DNA of 64,000 nucleotides from Shinella sp032095155 (GCF_049199905.1 NZ_JBLZPK010000046.1:1-64000); one strand, 5' to 3'. Shown: positions 34,457-44,269, counted from the stretch's first letter. Made by a program: numbers and translations. The notes: generated by a model from the sequence alone, not told the origin.

Positions 34457-35443
34457 ATGTCCGGACTCGTCACCACTCTCACCGACCCGACCGTTCTCCT
34501 GCCGGCCTTCGTAATGATGGCGGTGCTCGCAACCATCTACACTTTGGCGGTGCCCTATCTCGACCGCGGCGATCTCGACAAACGCATGAAATCGGTGGCG
34601 CTCGAACGCGAGCAGATGCGCGCCCGCGAGCGCGCGCGCCTCAATGCCGAGGCCGTGCAGAGCAAGGCCTCGCTGCGCGCCCAGCATAACACCTCGGTGC
34701 GCCAGATCGTCGAGCGGCTGAACCTGCGCGAGGCGCTCGTCGACGCCAACACGATGAACCGGCTGCGCCAGGCAGGCTATCGCTCGCAGAACGCCCTCAA
34801 CATCTTCCTGTTCGCACGCTTCGTGCTGCCCTTCCTCTTCGGCGCGGTGGGCGCCTTCTACATCTTCTATCTCGGCTATCTCGGCGAAAAGCCGTTCTTC
34901 ATGCGGCTGCTGGCCACCCTTCTGAGCGCCTATCTCGGCTTCTATGCGCCGAACATCTTCATCTCCAACCAGGTCAACAAGCGGCAGAGCTCGATCCGTC
35001 GTGCCTGGCCGGATGCGCTCGACCTCATGCTGATCTGCGTGGAATCGGGTATTTCCATCGAGGTCGCCTTCAAGCGCGTGGCCGATGAAATCGCCATGGC
35101 CTCGCCGGAACTCGCCGAAGAGCTGGTGCTCACGACGGCCGAGCTCTCGTTCCTGCAGGAGCGGCGCGCAGCCTATGAAAATCTCGGCACGCGTATCGGC
35201 CTCGATACGGTGAAGGCCGTCGCACAGGCGCTCATCCAGGCCGAACGCTACGGAACGCCGTTGGCGCAGGCGCTGCGCGTGCTGGCCCAGGAATGCCGCG
35301 ATCAGCGCATGAATGAAGCCGAAAAGAAGGCAGCCGCCCTGCCGCCGAAGCTCACCGTGCCGATGATCCTGTTCTTCCTGCCCGTACTGGTCGCCGTCAT
35401 TCTCGGCCCCGCCGGCATCCAGGTCTCCGACACCTTCAAGTAA
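34457..35443 (+). CDS. tadC: Pilus inner-membrane platform protein TadC
   Basis: A 328-residue F-domain protein, partner of TadB. An N-terminal helix is followed by a charged cytoplasmic segment (about 40-85), two helices near 115-170, the F domain (WPDALDLMLICVESG onward) and a C-terminal helix near 300-320. Last gene of the cpaB-tadC operon, followed by a strong hairpin before the convergent tadD. Confidence 0.93.
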   Translation: MSGLVTTLTDPTVLLPAFVMMAVLATIYTLAVPYLDRGDLDKRMKSVALEREQMRARERARLNAEAVQSKASLRAQHNTSVRQIVERLNLREALVDANTMNRLRQAGYRSQNALNIFLFARFVLPFLFGAVGAFYIFYLGYLGEKPFFMRLLATLLSAYLGFYAPNIFISNQVNKRQSSIRRAWPDALDLMLICVESGISIEVAFKRVADEIAMASPELAEELVLTTAELSFLQERRAAYENLGTRIGLDTVKAVAQALIQAERYGTPLAQALRVLAQECRDQRMNEAEKKAAALPPKLTVPMILFFLPVLVAVILGPAGIQVSDTFK

Positions 35444-35468
35444 CGCCTCCTGCCCCTGAACAGAAAAC

Positions 35469-35497
35469 GCCCCGGTCAGGAGAAATCCTGCCGGGGC
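35469..35497 (-). terminator. Hairpin between tadC and tadD
   Basis: GCCCCGG-(T)-CAGGA (35469-35481) pairs with TCCTG-CCGGGGC (35486-35497) around a GAAA loop. The T run is on the minus-strand side (35464-35467), so it best terminates tadD but may also stop tadC transcripts. Confidence 0.7.
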
Positions 35498-35542
35498 GAA
35501 GGCGTCCTTGGGAGGGACTATTCGAAATCTCGATATCCGGTC

Positions 35543-36358
35543 TCAGTTCGTACCGTTGTCGTCGGCGGCGAGCTTCTTCCAGGAATTCTGCTGAGCGAGC
35601 ATGGAGCGCAGATATTTGACATTGGCTTCCGCCTGATCGGCGGTCAGTTCCTGGCGTGCGATGTTTTCCGCTTCCTGGAAGCGGCCCTGCAGGCCGATGG
35701 TCAGTGCCAGGTTCTGGCGCACGCTGCTGTCGGCGCCGGGCTGCGAGGCAGCCGAGCGAAGATAGGTTTCCGCCGTCTTCAGATCCTTCGCAAGCAGATA
35801 GGACATGCCGAGATTGGAGAGGACCGAGGGTTCGTTCTGGTTGATGTCGAGCGCCTCGCGGTAGCGCTGGCGCGCTTCGCCGGAACGGCCGAGCTGGTCG
35901 AGAATGGCGCCTTCGGCCGATTTCAGACGCCAGTCGGGGCGATCGGGCGTCTGGGCGCGGCCAATGGTGTTCAGCGCCTGCTCCAGCTGGCCGGCGGCGG
36001 CCTGCGCCTTGCCGTAAGCGGCGAGCACGTCGCGGTCGCTCGGGAAATTGATGGCGACCTGCTGCATGACGGCGAGCGCCTGGTCGTTGCGGCCGTTCAT
36101 GCGCAGCACATTGGCGTAGTTGAGGCCGATATTGCGGTCCTTCGGGTTCTTCGCATAGGCTTGGCCGATGCTGTCGGCGGCGCCGCGAAGCTCCGTCGCG
36201 TTCATCTGGTCGATGGGCTTTCCGCCCCGCGAAATGGAGCCCGTCGTGAGGTTGCTCTTGCCGCCCGCGCAACCGGCCACCGCCACGGCGATGGCGAGGA
36301 GGGCGGCCCGCCTCAGGAGCCCTTTGCGAAGTGACGAACGCGTGCGGTAAGCGGTCAT
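35543..36358 (-). CDS. tadD: TPR lipoprotein TadD
   Basis: A 271-residue protein with a lipoprotein signal (IAVAVAGCAGG) followed by about five tetratricopeptide repeats (for example LGLNYANVLRMNGRNDQALAV-type helices beginning near residue 85). TadD is a pilotin-like factor for secretin in this pilus class. The ATG at 36358 gives a normal lipobox; further upstream starts add a long charged stretch. Convergent with tadC and divergent from the aminopeptidase gene. Confidence 0.87.
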   Translation of the reverse strand: MTAYRTRSSLRKGLLRRAALLAIAVAVAGCAGGKSNLTTGSISRGGKPIDQMNATELRGAADSIGQAYAKNPKDRNIGLNYANVLRMNGRNDQALAVMQQVAINFPSDRDVLAAYGKAQAAAGQLEQALNTIGRAQTPDRPDWRLKSAEGAILDQLGRSGEARQRYREALDINQNEPSVLSNLGMSYLLAKDLKTAETYLRSAASQPGADSSVRQNLALTIGLQGRFQEAENIARQELTADQAEANVKYLRSMLAQQNSWKKLAADDNGTN

Positions 36359-36491
36359 GATCAGTCCCCGAAGCGATTTCCGCATGACGCGGCGGTTAGG
36401 AATCACGCCGCAATCTCCGCACCAGCAATAATCTGTTAACCCTAACAGAGTGTTAATTGGCCGATTCTCCGGCTTTCTCCAAAGGTTCCCC

Positions 36492-37883
36492 ATGGCCCCC
36501 TTCCAGTTCATCGACCGGCCCTCTCCCTTCAACACGAAGAACGGAAAGACGCTGCCGATCTTTGCGATCACGCCTGCTCATATCGAGACCGGCACGATCG
36601 ACCCGATTGCCTTGGACTGGGCGAAGAAGGCGGGCTTTAAGGCGGATTCGGGCGCGCTCCTGATGGTGCCGACGGCGGACGGCCATCTCGGCGGCGCACT
36701 GTTCGGGCTGGGCAAGAACCCGTCCGACGCGCCCTTCCTGGCGGGCAAGCTCGCCCGCGCACTGCCGGCCGGCGACTGGCATGTCGAGACCGCGCCGCTG
36801 ACGGCAAACCGCCTGGCGCTCGGCTACGGTCTCGGCAGCTACCGCTTCGAGCGTTACAAGGCCTCCGCCTCCGAAGCGCCGACGCTGCTCATCCCCTCCG
36901 ATGCCGACGCCACCGATATCAAACGCCAGCTCGCCGGCGTGTTCCTCGCCCGCGACCTGATCAACACGCCCACCAACGACATGGGGCCGGACGCGCTGGA
37001 GGACGTATTCCGCGCGCTCGGCGAGCACTATAAGGCCAAGGTCTCGGTCATCTCGGGCGAAGACCTGCTCAAGGAAAATTTCCCGCTCGTGCACACGGTC
37101 GGCCGTGCTTCCGAACAGGCGCCGCGCCTGCTCGAACTGCGCTGGGGCAAGAAGGGCCACAAGCGCGTGACGCTGGTCGGCAAGGGCGTGACTTTCGATA
37201 CCGGCGGCCTCGACATCAAGCCGGCCTCTTCCATGCTCTTGATGAAAAAGGACATGGGTGGTGCGGCCAATGTCATGGGCCTCGCGCTGATGATCATGGA
37301 CGCCAAGCTGAAGGTTGACCTGCGCGTGCTGGTGCCCGTCGTCGAGAACTCGATCTCGGCCAATGCCTTCCGTCCCGGCGATATCTACAAGAGCCGCAAG
37401 GGCCTGACCGTCCAGATCGACAATACCGACGCCGAAGGCCGGCTGATCCTGGCCGACGCGCTGGCCTATGCGGATGAGGAAGACGCCGATCTGATCGTTG
37501 ACATGGCGACGCTGACGGGGGCTGCGCGCGTGGCGCTCGGCCCCGATCTGCCGCCCTTCTTCACCGACGATGAGGACCTGGCGCAGGATCTCACCGAAGC
37601 GAGCCTGACGGTGGACGACCCGATGTGGCGCATGCCGCTCTATATGGGCTATGACAAGGACGTCTCCGCCCGCATCGCCGATCTCACCAATGCCCCCTCG
37701 GGCGGCATGGCGGGCTCGATCACGGCCGCACTCTTCCTCAAGCGCTTCGTCACCCGCAACACGCACTGGGCGCATTTCGACATCTATGCCTGGGCGCAGG
37801 CCGAGCGGCCGCATTCGCCCGTCGGCGGCGAGGCGCAGGCCATTCGCGCGCTCTACCACCACCTGCGCACGATCACCGCCTAA
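36492..37883 (+). CDS. M17 leucyl aminopeptidase family protein
   Basis: A 463-residue cytosolic aminopeptidase. The catalytic domain starts near residue 230 with LVGKGVTFDTGGLDIK and holds the metal-binding Lys/Asp pairs (LMKKDMGGAANV) and the family signature NTDAEGRL near residue 313. The N-terminal 170 residues form the regulatory domain. The ATG at 36492 follows AAAGG; one upstream start at 36450 would lie in the promoter region. A palindromic repeat lies just after the stop codon. PepA and PepB are the nearest named enzymes; which one applies is not clear. Confidence 0.9.
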   Translation: MAPFQFIDRPSPFNTKNGKTLPIFAITPAHIETGTIDPIALDWAKKAGFKADSGALLMVPTADGHLGGALFGLGKNPSDAPFLAGKLARALPAGDWHVETAPLTANRLALGYGLGSYRFERYKASASEAPTLLIPSDADATDIKRQLAGVFLARDLINTPTNDMGPDALEDVFRALGEHYKAKVSVISGEDLLKENFPLVHTVGRASEQAPRLLELRWGKKGHKRVTLVGKGVTFDTGGLDIKPASSMLLMKKDMGGAANVMGLALMIMDAKLKVDLRVLVPVVENSISANAFRPGDIYKSRKGLTVQIDNTDAEGRLILADALAYADEEDADLIVDMATLTGAARVALGPDLPPFFTDDEDLAQDLTEASLTVDDPMWRMPLYMGYDKDVSARIADLTNAPSGGMAGSITAALFLKRFVTRNTHWAHFDIYAWAQAERPHSPVGGEAQAIRALYHHLRTITA

Positions 37884-37928
37884 GCAATTGCAGCAAAAGT
37901 GCGAAGCGGTTTTGCGTCCGCAATTGCG
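37884..37928. repeat. Rhizobial palindromic intergenic repeat, copy 1
   Basis: Outer arms GCAATTGC (37884-37891 and 37921-37928) enclose inner arms GCAAAA/TTTTGC around an 11-base loop. On the minus strand the core reads AAAACCGCTTCGCACTTTT. It begins at the first base after the aminopeptidase stop codon. Confidence 0.8.
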
Positions 37929-38049
37929 GCATTCAAAAACTTCCTTTTGGGGAACCGATACGGTAGCGTAACGAAACGCTAACGCAAATGCGGGACAACT
38001 GCCTGAGCCGCCCTTTTGCCGGGCGGACAGGTTCATCCCCGGAGGCGCC

Positions 38050-38400
38050 GTGCCGGTAGATTTGACCCCATCGCAGGCGCTCGGCCTCTGGCACGAGGTG
38101 ACCGTGCAGCAGGTGCATGCCGATGGTCGCGACCTGACGCTGCGCCAGCTCGCTATCCTGCTCGAAATCTATCTCGTGCCGCCGCCGCATACAGTGCGCG
38201 GGCTTGCCGCCAAGCTCGGCGTGACCAAGCCCGTCATCACGCGCGCTCTTGACACGATGGGCGAACAGGGTCTCGTTACCCGCATGCGCGACGACCGCGA
38301 CCGCCGCAATGTCATCATCAAGCGCACCGTGGATGGTGCGCTTTATCTCGAACGGCTCGGCGACCTCATCATCGCCAGGGGCCATACGCTCGTTCCGTGA
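38050..38400 (+). CDS. Small MarR-type winged-helix regulator
   Basis: A 116-residue DNA-binding protein. The winged helix covers about residues 25-100: TVRGLAAKLGVTKPVITRALD is the helix-turn-helix and RMRDDRDRRNVIIKRT the wing. It lacks the long flanking dimerisation helices of full-length MarR. The GTG at 38050 follows GGAGG. It lies seven bases before the NlpC/P60 gene, so it may autoregulate and control that hydrolase; no operator was recognised. Confidence 0.8.
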   Translation: MPVDLTPSQALGLWHEVTVQQVHADGRDLTLRQLAILLEIYLVPPPHTVRGLAAKLGVTKPVITRALDTMGEQGLVTRMRDDRDRRNVIIKRTVDGALYLERLGDLIIARGHTLVP

Positions 38401-38407
38401 GACGCCC

Positions 38408-39262
38408 ATGAACGCCCTGCCCGACCGCCGCCTCAACGCCTACCGTCCCGACCTCGCCGAAGAGGCGCTGCGCGGCACCGTGGAGGCGCCGCACTACACG
38501 TCCGGCACGCCGGCGCATGTCGCCGTGCCCGTCGCATCGCTCCGGCCCCGGCCGGACGCCGCCGCCGGCATCGACACGCAGGTGCTGTACGGCGAGACCG
38601 TGCAGGTGCTCGACCGGGCAGATGGGTGGGCCTGGGTGAAATCCGGTTTCGACGGTTATGTCGGTTATATCGAGGAGACGGCGCTGTCTTCGGACGTGCC
38701 CGCACCCACCCACATCGTCGCCGTGCCCCGCACCTTCGCCTATAGCGGCGCGGATCTCCGGACCCCCGCCGCCTTTGCGCTTTCGATCGGAAGCCGGCTA
38801 ACGGTCGTCGGCGAGAGCGAAACGCGCGGCACGCGCTACCTGACGCTGGCGGGCGGGCAATCCGTCGTCGCCGGCCATTGCCTGGCCATCGGAGAGGCCG
38901 CCAGCGACGACTATGTCGCCATCGCCACCCGCTTCCTCGAAGCGCCCTATCTCTGGGGCGGCCGCTCCGGCTTCGGGCTAGATTGCTCGGCGCTGGTGCA
39001 GCTCTCGATGATGATGGCCGGCCGCACGGCCCCGCGCGATTCCGACATGCAGGCCACCGGCCTCGGCACGTCGATCACTCGCGAGGAGTTGCGCCGCGGC
39101 GATCTCGTCTTCTGGAAGGGCCATGTGGCGATCATGGAAGACAATGCGACCATCCTCCACGCCAACGGCCACACGATGACCGTGGCCCGCGAAGGGCTGG
39201 ATGCCGCCATCGAACGCATCGGCTGGCTCTACGAGCGGCCGACGGGCTACCGCCGGCCCTGA
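38408..39262 (+). CDS. NlpC/P60 peptidoglycan hydrolase with SH3 domains
   Basis: A 284-residue cell-wall peptidase. Two bacterial SH3-like segments (about residues 35-95 and 100-160) precede the NlpC/P60 domain, whose catalytic triad is Cys193 (GLDCSALVQ), His239 (WKGHVAIM) and His251. The family cleaves gamma-D-Glu-meso-diaminopimelate bonds. There is no clear signal peptide, so it may act in peptide recycling, as do dipeptidyl-peptidase VI types, which suits its aminopeptidase neighbour. Confidence 0.88.
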   Translation: MNALPDRRLNAYRPDLAEEALRGTVEAPHYTSGTPAHVAVPVASLRPRPDAAAGIDTQVLYGETVQVLDRADGWAWVKSGFDGYVGYIEETALSSDVPAPTHIVAVPRTFAYSGADLRTPAAFALSIGSRLTVVGESETRGTRYLTLAGGQSVVAGHCLAIGEAASDDYVAIATRFLEAPYLWGGRSGFGLDCSALVQLSMMMAGRTAPRDSDMQATGLGTSITREELRRGDLVFWKGHVAIMEDNATILHANGHTMTVAREGLDAAIERIGWLYERPTGYRRP

Positions 39263-39293
39263 GCATTCCAGCAAAAGTGCGAAGCGGTTTTTC
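39263..39293. repeat. Rhizobial palindromic intergenic repeat, copy 2 (half)
   Basis: This matches copy 1 over the core (CAAAAGTGCGAAGCGGTTTT) but lacks the right outer arm, and its right end overlaps the stop codon (39292-39294) of the convergent dehydrogenase gene. It begins right after the NlpC/P60 stop. Confidence 0.75.
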
Positions 39294-40245
39294 AATAGCC
39301 TGCATTGCGATCGACGAGATGCTCCAGCGGCTTGCCGCCTTCGAGCCGCGTGATCTGCTGTTCGACATGACGGAAGAGCGCTGCGACGTCCGAAGCCGCC
39401 GCTGCGTGCGGCGTCAGGAAGGCCTTGTCCATCGACCACAGCGGGCTTTCGAGCGGCAGCGGCTCCTGCTCGAAGACGTCGAGCGAGGCACCGTGCAGCG
39501 TGCCGTCGTTGAGGCTCGCGACGATATCGGCCTCGACCTGGCTGCCGCCGCGGCCGGCATTGATGAAAACGGGCGCGCCGAACGGGCCCTTGCGGCTGAG
39601 ACGGGTGAAGAGGCCGGTGTTGAAGATGCCCTTCGTATCCGGCGTCAGCGGCAGCAGGCCGACCAGGATGTCGCTCCTGCCGAGGAAGGCATCGAGACCA
39701 CTGTCGTCGAACGTCTCGAAACCCTCGACCTTGCGGCCGCTCTTCGACCAGCCGATGACGTTGAAGCCGAGTGTCTTCAGCTTTTTCGCCGAATCCTGCC
39801 CGAGCACGCCGAAGCCCATGACGCCGACGGTAAAATCCTTCGCCTCGGGCTGGGAAAGCTCGCGCCAGATGCGCTTGTCGCGTTGCGCCTCGTAGAGACG
39901 GTGCTGGCGCATGTGCAGGAGGCACTGCATGACCACCCATTCGCTCATGCGGGTCGTCAGCGTCTCGTCGACGAAGCGGACGAGCGGCACATCCGGCAGG
40001 CCCGGCAGCGTCAGCACGTGATCGACGCCGGCGCCACCTGAGAATACGACCTTCAGATCCTTCGCCCGCGAAAAGAGATCGGCGCCCGGCTTCCAGACCA
40101 CGGCATAGTCGATGCTGGAGAGATCGCGCTTGCGGTTGCCCGGATGCAGGAGGTTGATGACCTCGCGGTCCGGAAAGGCACCCTTCAACGCCGCCGCGAC
40201 CTCCTCCTGATCGAATTTCAGATCGATGATAACGGGGCTTTTCAT
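39292..40245 (-). CDS. D-isomer 2-hydroxyacid dehydrogenase (glyoxylate/hydroxypyruvate reductase A type)
   Basis: A 317-residue NAD(P)-dependent enzyme. VGVMGFGVLGQDSAKKL near residue 140 is the dinucleotide fold; the catalytic Arg is in FINAGRGGSQ near residue 230, a Glu lies about 28 residues on (FEQEPLPLES) and the catalytic His is in LTPHAAA. The GhrA-type subgroup reduces glyoxylate and hydroxypyruvate. It begins 18 bases after yejF on the same strand and is probably the last gene of that operon, an odd pairing of functions. Confidence 0.88.
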   Translation of the reverse strand: MKSPVIIDLKFDQEEVAAALKGAFPDREVINLLHPGNRKRDLSSIDYAVVWKPGADLFSRAKDLKVVFSGGAGVDHVLTLPGLPDVPLVRFVDETLTTRMSEWVVMQCLLHMRQHRLYEAQRDKRIWRELSQPEAKDFTVGVMGFGVLGQDSAKKLKTLGFNVIGWSKSGRKVEGFETFDDSGLDAFLGRSDILVGLLPLTPDTKGIFNTGLFTRLSRKGPFGAPVFINAGRGGSQVEADIVASLNDGTLHGASLDVFEQEPLPLESPLWSMDKAFLTPHAAAASDVAALFRHVEQQITRLEGGKPLEHLVDRNAGY

Positions 40246-40262
40246 GGGCAGTCTCTTCTTGG

Positions 40263-41897
40263 CTACTGATGGATGCTCTCGGCTCTGACGGCTTCGAGAT
40301 TGAAGGCGGCGGCCATGAGGGCCTTGGTATAGGCCTCCGTCGGACGCTCGATGATGTCTTTCGCCGGCCCCTTCTCCACGACGCGCCCGGCGCGCATGAC
40401 GATGATGTCATTGGCCAGCGCCCGCACGACCTTGAGGTCGTGGCTGATGAAGAGATAGGCGAGATTGTGCTTGGCCTGGAGGTCGCGAAGCAGCTCGACG
40501 ACCTGCGCCTGCACGCTCATGTCGAGCGCGGAGGTCGGCTCGTCGAGCATGACGAATTCGGGTTTGAGCACCATGGCGCGGGCAATCGCGATGCGCTGGC
40601 GCTGGCCGCCGGAAAATTCATGCGGATAGCGCCAGCGGGTCGAGGCGTCGAGGCCGGTTTCTTCGAGCGCCGAGGCCACGCGATGGTCACGCTCGGCTTC
40701 CGACAGCGCGGGCTCGTGGATCTTCAACCCCTCCGCGACGATATCGGCGACCGACATGCGCGGCGACAGCGAGCCAAAGGGATCCTGGAAGACGATCTGC
40801 ATGCGCCGGCGCAGCGGACGCATTTCTGCGAAGGAGTGGCCGGCAATGTCCTGCCCGATGAAGGCGATGCGGCCCTGCGAGGCGATGAGCCGCGTCAGCG
40901 CGAGACCAAGCGTCGTCTTGCCAGAACCGGATTCGCCGACGACGCCGAGCGTATGGCCGGCGCGCAGCGTCAGGTCGATGCCGTCGACCGCCTTCACATG
41001 ATCGACCACACGGCGCATGAAGCCCGCCTTGATCGGGAACCAGACCTTGACGTCGTCAGCCTCCATGATGACGGGCTGGCCGGCATCGCCCGGCCGCGGC
41101 TCGCCCTTCGGCTCGGAGGCGAGCAGGTGGCGCGTATAGGCGTGCTGCGGGTTGGAGAAGATTTCCTCGACCGGACCGGTTTCGACGATCTTGCCCTTGG
41201 TCATCACGCAGACCCGGTCGGCGAATTTTCGCACGATGCCGAGATCGTGGGTGATGAAGAGCATGGACATGCCGTGCTCTTCCTTGAGTTTTTCCAGGAG
41301 TTCGAGGATCTGCGCCTGCACGGTCACGTCGAGCGCGGTGGTCGGCTCGTCGGCGATCAGCAGTTCCGGGCGGTTGGCGAGCGCCATAGCGATCATCACG
41401 CGCTGACGCTGGCCACCGGACAGTTCGTGCGGATAGGCGGCCAAGCGTTTTTCCGGCTCGCGGATGCCGACCTGGTTGAGCAGCTCCAGGATTTTTGCCC
41501 GCGCGGCCACACCTTCGATGCCCTGGTGCAGCTTCAGGATCTCGCCGATCTGCCGCTCGATCGAATGCAGCGGATTGAGCGAGGTCATCGGCTCCTGGAA
41601 GATCATCGTGATGTCGTTGCCGCGCACATTGCGCAACGTCGCATCCGACGCATTCAGGAGGTCCTTGCCGTTGAAATGGATTTCGCCCGAGGGGTGGCTG
41701 GCGGCCGGATAGGGCAGCAGCTTCAGGATGGAATTGGCCGTCACCGATTTGCCGGAACCGGATTCGCCGACCAGCGCCACGACCTCGCCGCGGTGGATGT
41801 CGAAGGACACCTGATCGACGGCAAGCGATGTCTTGCCGCCCTGGTGGAAGGCGACGGAGAGGTCCTTTACGGACAGGAGGATTTCGCGAGCGCTCAC
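40263..41897 (-). CDS. yejF: Peptide ABC importer ATPase YejF
   Basis: A 544-residue protein with two fused ABC domains of the Opp/Dpp class. Both Walker A motifs (VGESGSGKS near residues 40 and 320) and both signatures (LSGGQRQRVMIAMAL and FSGGQRQRIAIARAM) are intact, as are DEPTTALD and DEPTSALD. It energises YejBE. In E. coli the system carries peptides and microcin C; in rhizobia and Brucella it has been tied to resistance to antimicrobial peptides. Overlaps yejE by four bases. Confidence 0.95.
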   Translation of the reverse strand: MSAREILLSVKDLSVAFHQGGKTSLAVDQVSFDIHRGEVVALVGESGSGKSVTANSILKLLPYPAASHPSGEIHFNGKDLLNASDATLRNVRGNDITMIFQEPMTSLNPLHSIERQIGEILKLHQGIEGVAARAKILELLNQVGIREPEKRLAAYPHELSGGQRQRVMIAMALANRPELLIADEPTTALDVTVQAQILELLEKLKEEHGMSMLFITHDLGIVRKFADRVCVMTKGKIVETGPVEEIFSNPQHAYTRHLLASEPKGEPRPGDAGQPVIMEADDVKVWFPIKAGFMRRVVDHVKAVDGIDLTLRAGHTLGVVGESGSGKTTLGLALTRLIASQGRIAFIGQDIAGHSFAEMRPLRRRMQIVFQDPFGSLSPRMSVADIVAEGLKIHEPALSEAERDHRVASALEETGLDASTRWRYPHEFSGGQRQRIAIARAMVLKPEFVMLDEPTSALDMSVQAQVVELLRDLQAKHNLAYLFISHDLKVVRALANDIIVMRAGRVVEKGPAKDIIERPTEAYTKALMAAAFNLEAVRAESIHQ

Positions 41898-43033
41898 CGG
41901 AAGGTCTTCCTCGGATCGAAGGCGTCGCGCGTTGCTTCACCGACGAAGATCAGAAGCGACAGCATGACGGACATGACGACGAAGGCGGTGATGCCGAGCC
42001 ACGGCGCCTGAAGGTTGTTCTTGCCCTGCGCGATCAGCTCGCCCAGTGACGGCGAGCCCGGCGGCATGCCGAACCCTAAGAAGTCGAGCGAGGTGAGCGT
42101 GGTGATCGAGCCCGAAAGGATGAAGGGCAGGAAGGTCAGCGTCGCCACCATCGCGTTGGGCAGCAGGTGCCGGTACATGATCGTGACATTGCCGACGCCG
42201 AGCGCGCGGGCGGCCCGGACATATTCGAAATTGCGGGCGCGCAGGAATTCCGCACGCACCACGCCGACGAAGCCGACCCATGAGAACAGCAGCATGATGC
42301 TGAGCAGGATCCAGAAGCCGGGCGGCAGGATGGCGGCGATGATCAGCAGGATGTAGAGGACCGGCATCGAGGACCAGATCTCGATGAAGCGCTGCATCAG
42401 AAGGTCGGTCCAGCCACCGAAATAGCCCTGCACGGCCCCGGCCGTCACGCCGACAATGGCAGAGGCGATGGTGAGGGCCAGACCGAACAGCACCGAGATG
42501 CGGAAACCGTAGATGGCGCGGGCCAGCACGTCGCGCGCCTGGTCGTCCGTACCGAGCCAGTTGAGGTTGCTGATCGTGCAGTTCGGATCGTTCACGCCGC
42601 CGGGATAACCGGCGCAGCGCTCTTCCTTCGACATCAGCCAGAAGGGTTTCGTCGGGGCGGAATGCGGGATGTTGGAATTGGTCGAGCTGTAGGAATAGCG
42701 GATCGGCGGCCAGATCATCCAGCCGTTGGCGTTGAGCTCTTCCTGAATGAAATCCGAGCGGTAATCGGTCTCGGCCAGGAAGCCGCCGAACTTTTCTTCC
42801 GGGTAATCGACCACGACGGGGAACAGCAGTTCGCCTTTGTAGGAGGCGATGATCGGCCGGTCGTTGGCGATGCCCTCGGCAAAGAGTGAGAGCACGAAGA
42901 TGACGAGGAATATCCACAGCGACCAGTAACCGCGCCGGTTCGCCTTGAAATTCTCCCAGCGCCGGAGATTGGTCGGATTGAGCAGCCCCTTGCGCGGGGG
43001 CGCGACCGGCTTTGCGTCCGTCACGGCGGTCAT
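41894..43033 (-). CDS. yejE: Peptide ABC importer permease YejE
   Basis: A 379-residue permease: an N-terminal helix, a large periplasmic insert (about residues 60-180) typical of YejE, and the transport domain with the docking loop VRAARALGVGNVTIMYRHLLP. The ATG at 43033 shares a base with the yejB stop (TGATG); a GTG one codon earlier is possible. It works with YejB. Confidence 0.94.
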   Translation of the reverse strand: MTAVTDAKPVAPPRKGLLNPTNLRRWENFKANRRGYWSLWIFLVIFVLSLFAEGIANDRPIIASYKGELLFPVVVDYPEEKFGGFLAETDYRSDFIQEELNANGWMIWPPIRYSYSSTNSNIPHSAPTKPFWLMSKEERCAGYPGGVNDPNCTISNLNWLGTDDQARDVLARAIYGFRISVLFGLALTIASAIVGVTAGAVQGYFGGWTDLLMQRFIEIWSSMPVLYILLIIAAILPPGFWILLSIMLLFSWVGFVGVVRAEFLRARNFEYVRAARALGVGNVTIMYRHLLPNAMVATLTFLPFILSGSITTLTSLDFLGFGMPPGSPSLGELIAQGKNNLQAPWLGITAFVVMSVMLSLLIFVGEATRDAFDPRKTFR

Positions 43034-44109
43034 CACACGTCCCTCCGGTCGAAATCGATGCGGGGATCGACCCAGGTGTAGATGAGGTCGGAGATGAGGC
43101 TGACGACGAGGCCCATCAGCGAGAAGATGAAGAGCGTGGCGAAGACGATCGGGTAGTCGCGCCGCACGATAGAATCGTAGCCGAGGCGGCCGAGGCCATC
43201 GAGCGAGAAGATGTATTCGATGAGCAACGATCCCGTGAAGAAGGCCGAGATGAAGGCGCCGGGGAAGCCGGCGATGATGATCAGCATGGCATTGCGGAAG
43301 ACGTGGCCGTAGAGCACCTGACGCTCATTCAGGCCTTTCGCGCGCGCCGTCGTGACATACTGCTTCTTGATCTCGTCGATGAAGGAGTTCTTGGTGAGCA
43401 GCGTCGTGGTGGCGAAGGCGGAGAGCAGCAGCGTGATCAGCGGCAGGGTCATGTGCCACATGTAATCGAGCGGCTTCTGCCACCAGGCGAGGCTGTCGAA
43501 ATTGTCGGAGACGATGCCGCGCAGCGGGAACCAGTCCAGGAAGGACCCGCCGGCGAAGAGCACGATGAGCAGGATGCCGAACAGGAAGCTCGGCACCGCA
43601 TAGCCGATGATGATGATGCCGGAGGTCCAGACGTCGAAGGCCGATCCGTCCGACACCGCCTTCTTGATGCCGAGCGGGATGGAGATAGCGTAGGAGAAGA
43701 TCAGGATCCACACGCCGAGCGAGATGGAGACCGGCATCTTCTCGGCGATGAGATCGACGACCGAGGTGTTGCGGAAGAAGCTCTCGCCGAAATCGAAGCG
43801 CATGTAATCCCACATCATCGTGAAGAAGCGCTCGAGCGGCGGCTTGTCGAAGCCGAACTGCTTTTCCAGCTTGGCGATGAATTCGGGATCCAACCCCTGC
43901 GAGCCGCGATAGGCGCCCTCGCCGCCGGCATTCTGCAGCATGTCGCCGCCGCCGGAGAGACGGTCGCCCGCGCCCTGGTTGGTGAGGTCGGAAATGACCT
44001 GCTCGACCGGGCCGCCCGGCGCGAACTGCACGATGGCAAAGGAGATCGCCATGATACCGAAGATGGTCGGGATCATCAGCAGGAGACGACGCAGGATATA
44101 GGCGCTCAT
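43033..44109 (-). CDS. yejB: Peptide ABC importer permease YejB
   Basis: A 358-residue permease with an N-terminal helix (YILRRLLLMIPTIFGIMAI, the DppB/OppB opening), a periplasmic insert to about residue 130 and five core helices. TTARAKGLNERQVLYGHVFRN is the ATPase-docking loop. It is first of the permeases and follows yejA after 160 bases that hold an imperfect GC hairpin but no gene. Confidence 0.94.
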   Translation of the reverse strand: MSAYILRRLLLMIPTIFGIMAISFAIVQFAPGGPVEQVISDLTNQGAGDRLSGGGDMLQNAGGEGAYRGSQGLDPEFIAKLEKQFGFDKPPLERFFTMMWDYMRFDFGESFFRNTSVVDLIAEKMPVSISLGVWILIFSYAISIPLGIKKAVSDGSAFDVWTSGIIIIGYAVPSFLFGILLIVLFAGGSFLDWFPLRGIVSDNFDSLAWWQKPLDYMWHMTLPLITLLLSAFATTTLLTKNSFIDEIKKQYVTTARAKGLNERQVLYGHVFRNAMLIIIAGFPGAFISAFFTGSLLIEYIFSLDGLGRLGYDSIVRRDYPIVFATLFIFSLMGLVVSLISDLIYTWVDPRIDFDRRDV

Positions 44110-44269
44110 CAGCGACGCCTCGCCGGAAGGACGTGCGCATCCGCGGCACGCCGCCGCTTCGATATCCAGTCGATCAAACCCAGACCTTCTCGTTTAGCCG
44201 CCACTGCCGGCAGCGGTGATTCGCTGTCGCTATATGGAGCCCAGCCGGCTTTGCGGCGCAAGCCCCGCC

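Noticed and set aside
44110..44269. GC hairpin between yejB and yejA
   Set aside because: The arms are imperfect and short, no T run follows, and the sequence is consistent with chance in GC-rich DNA.
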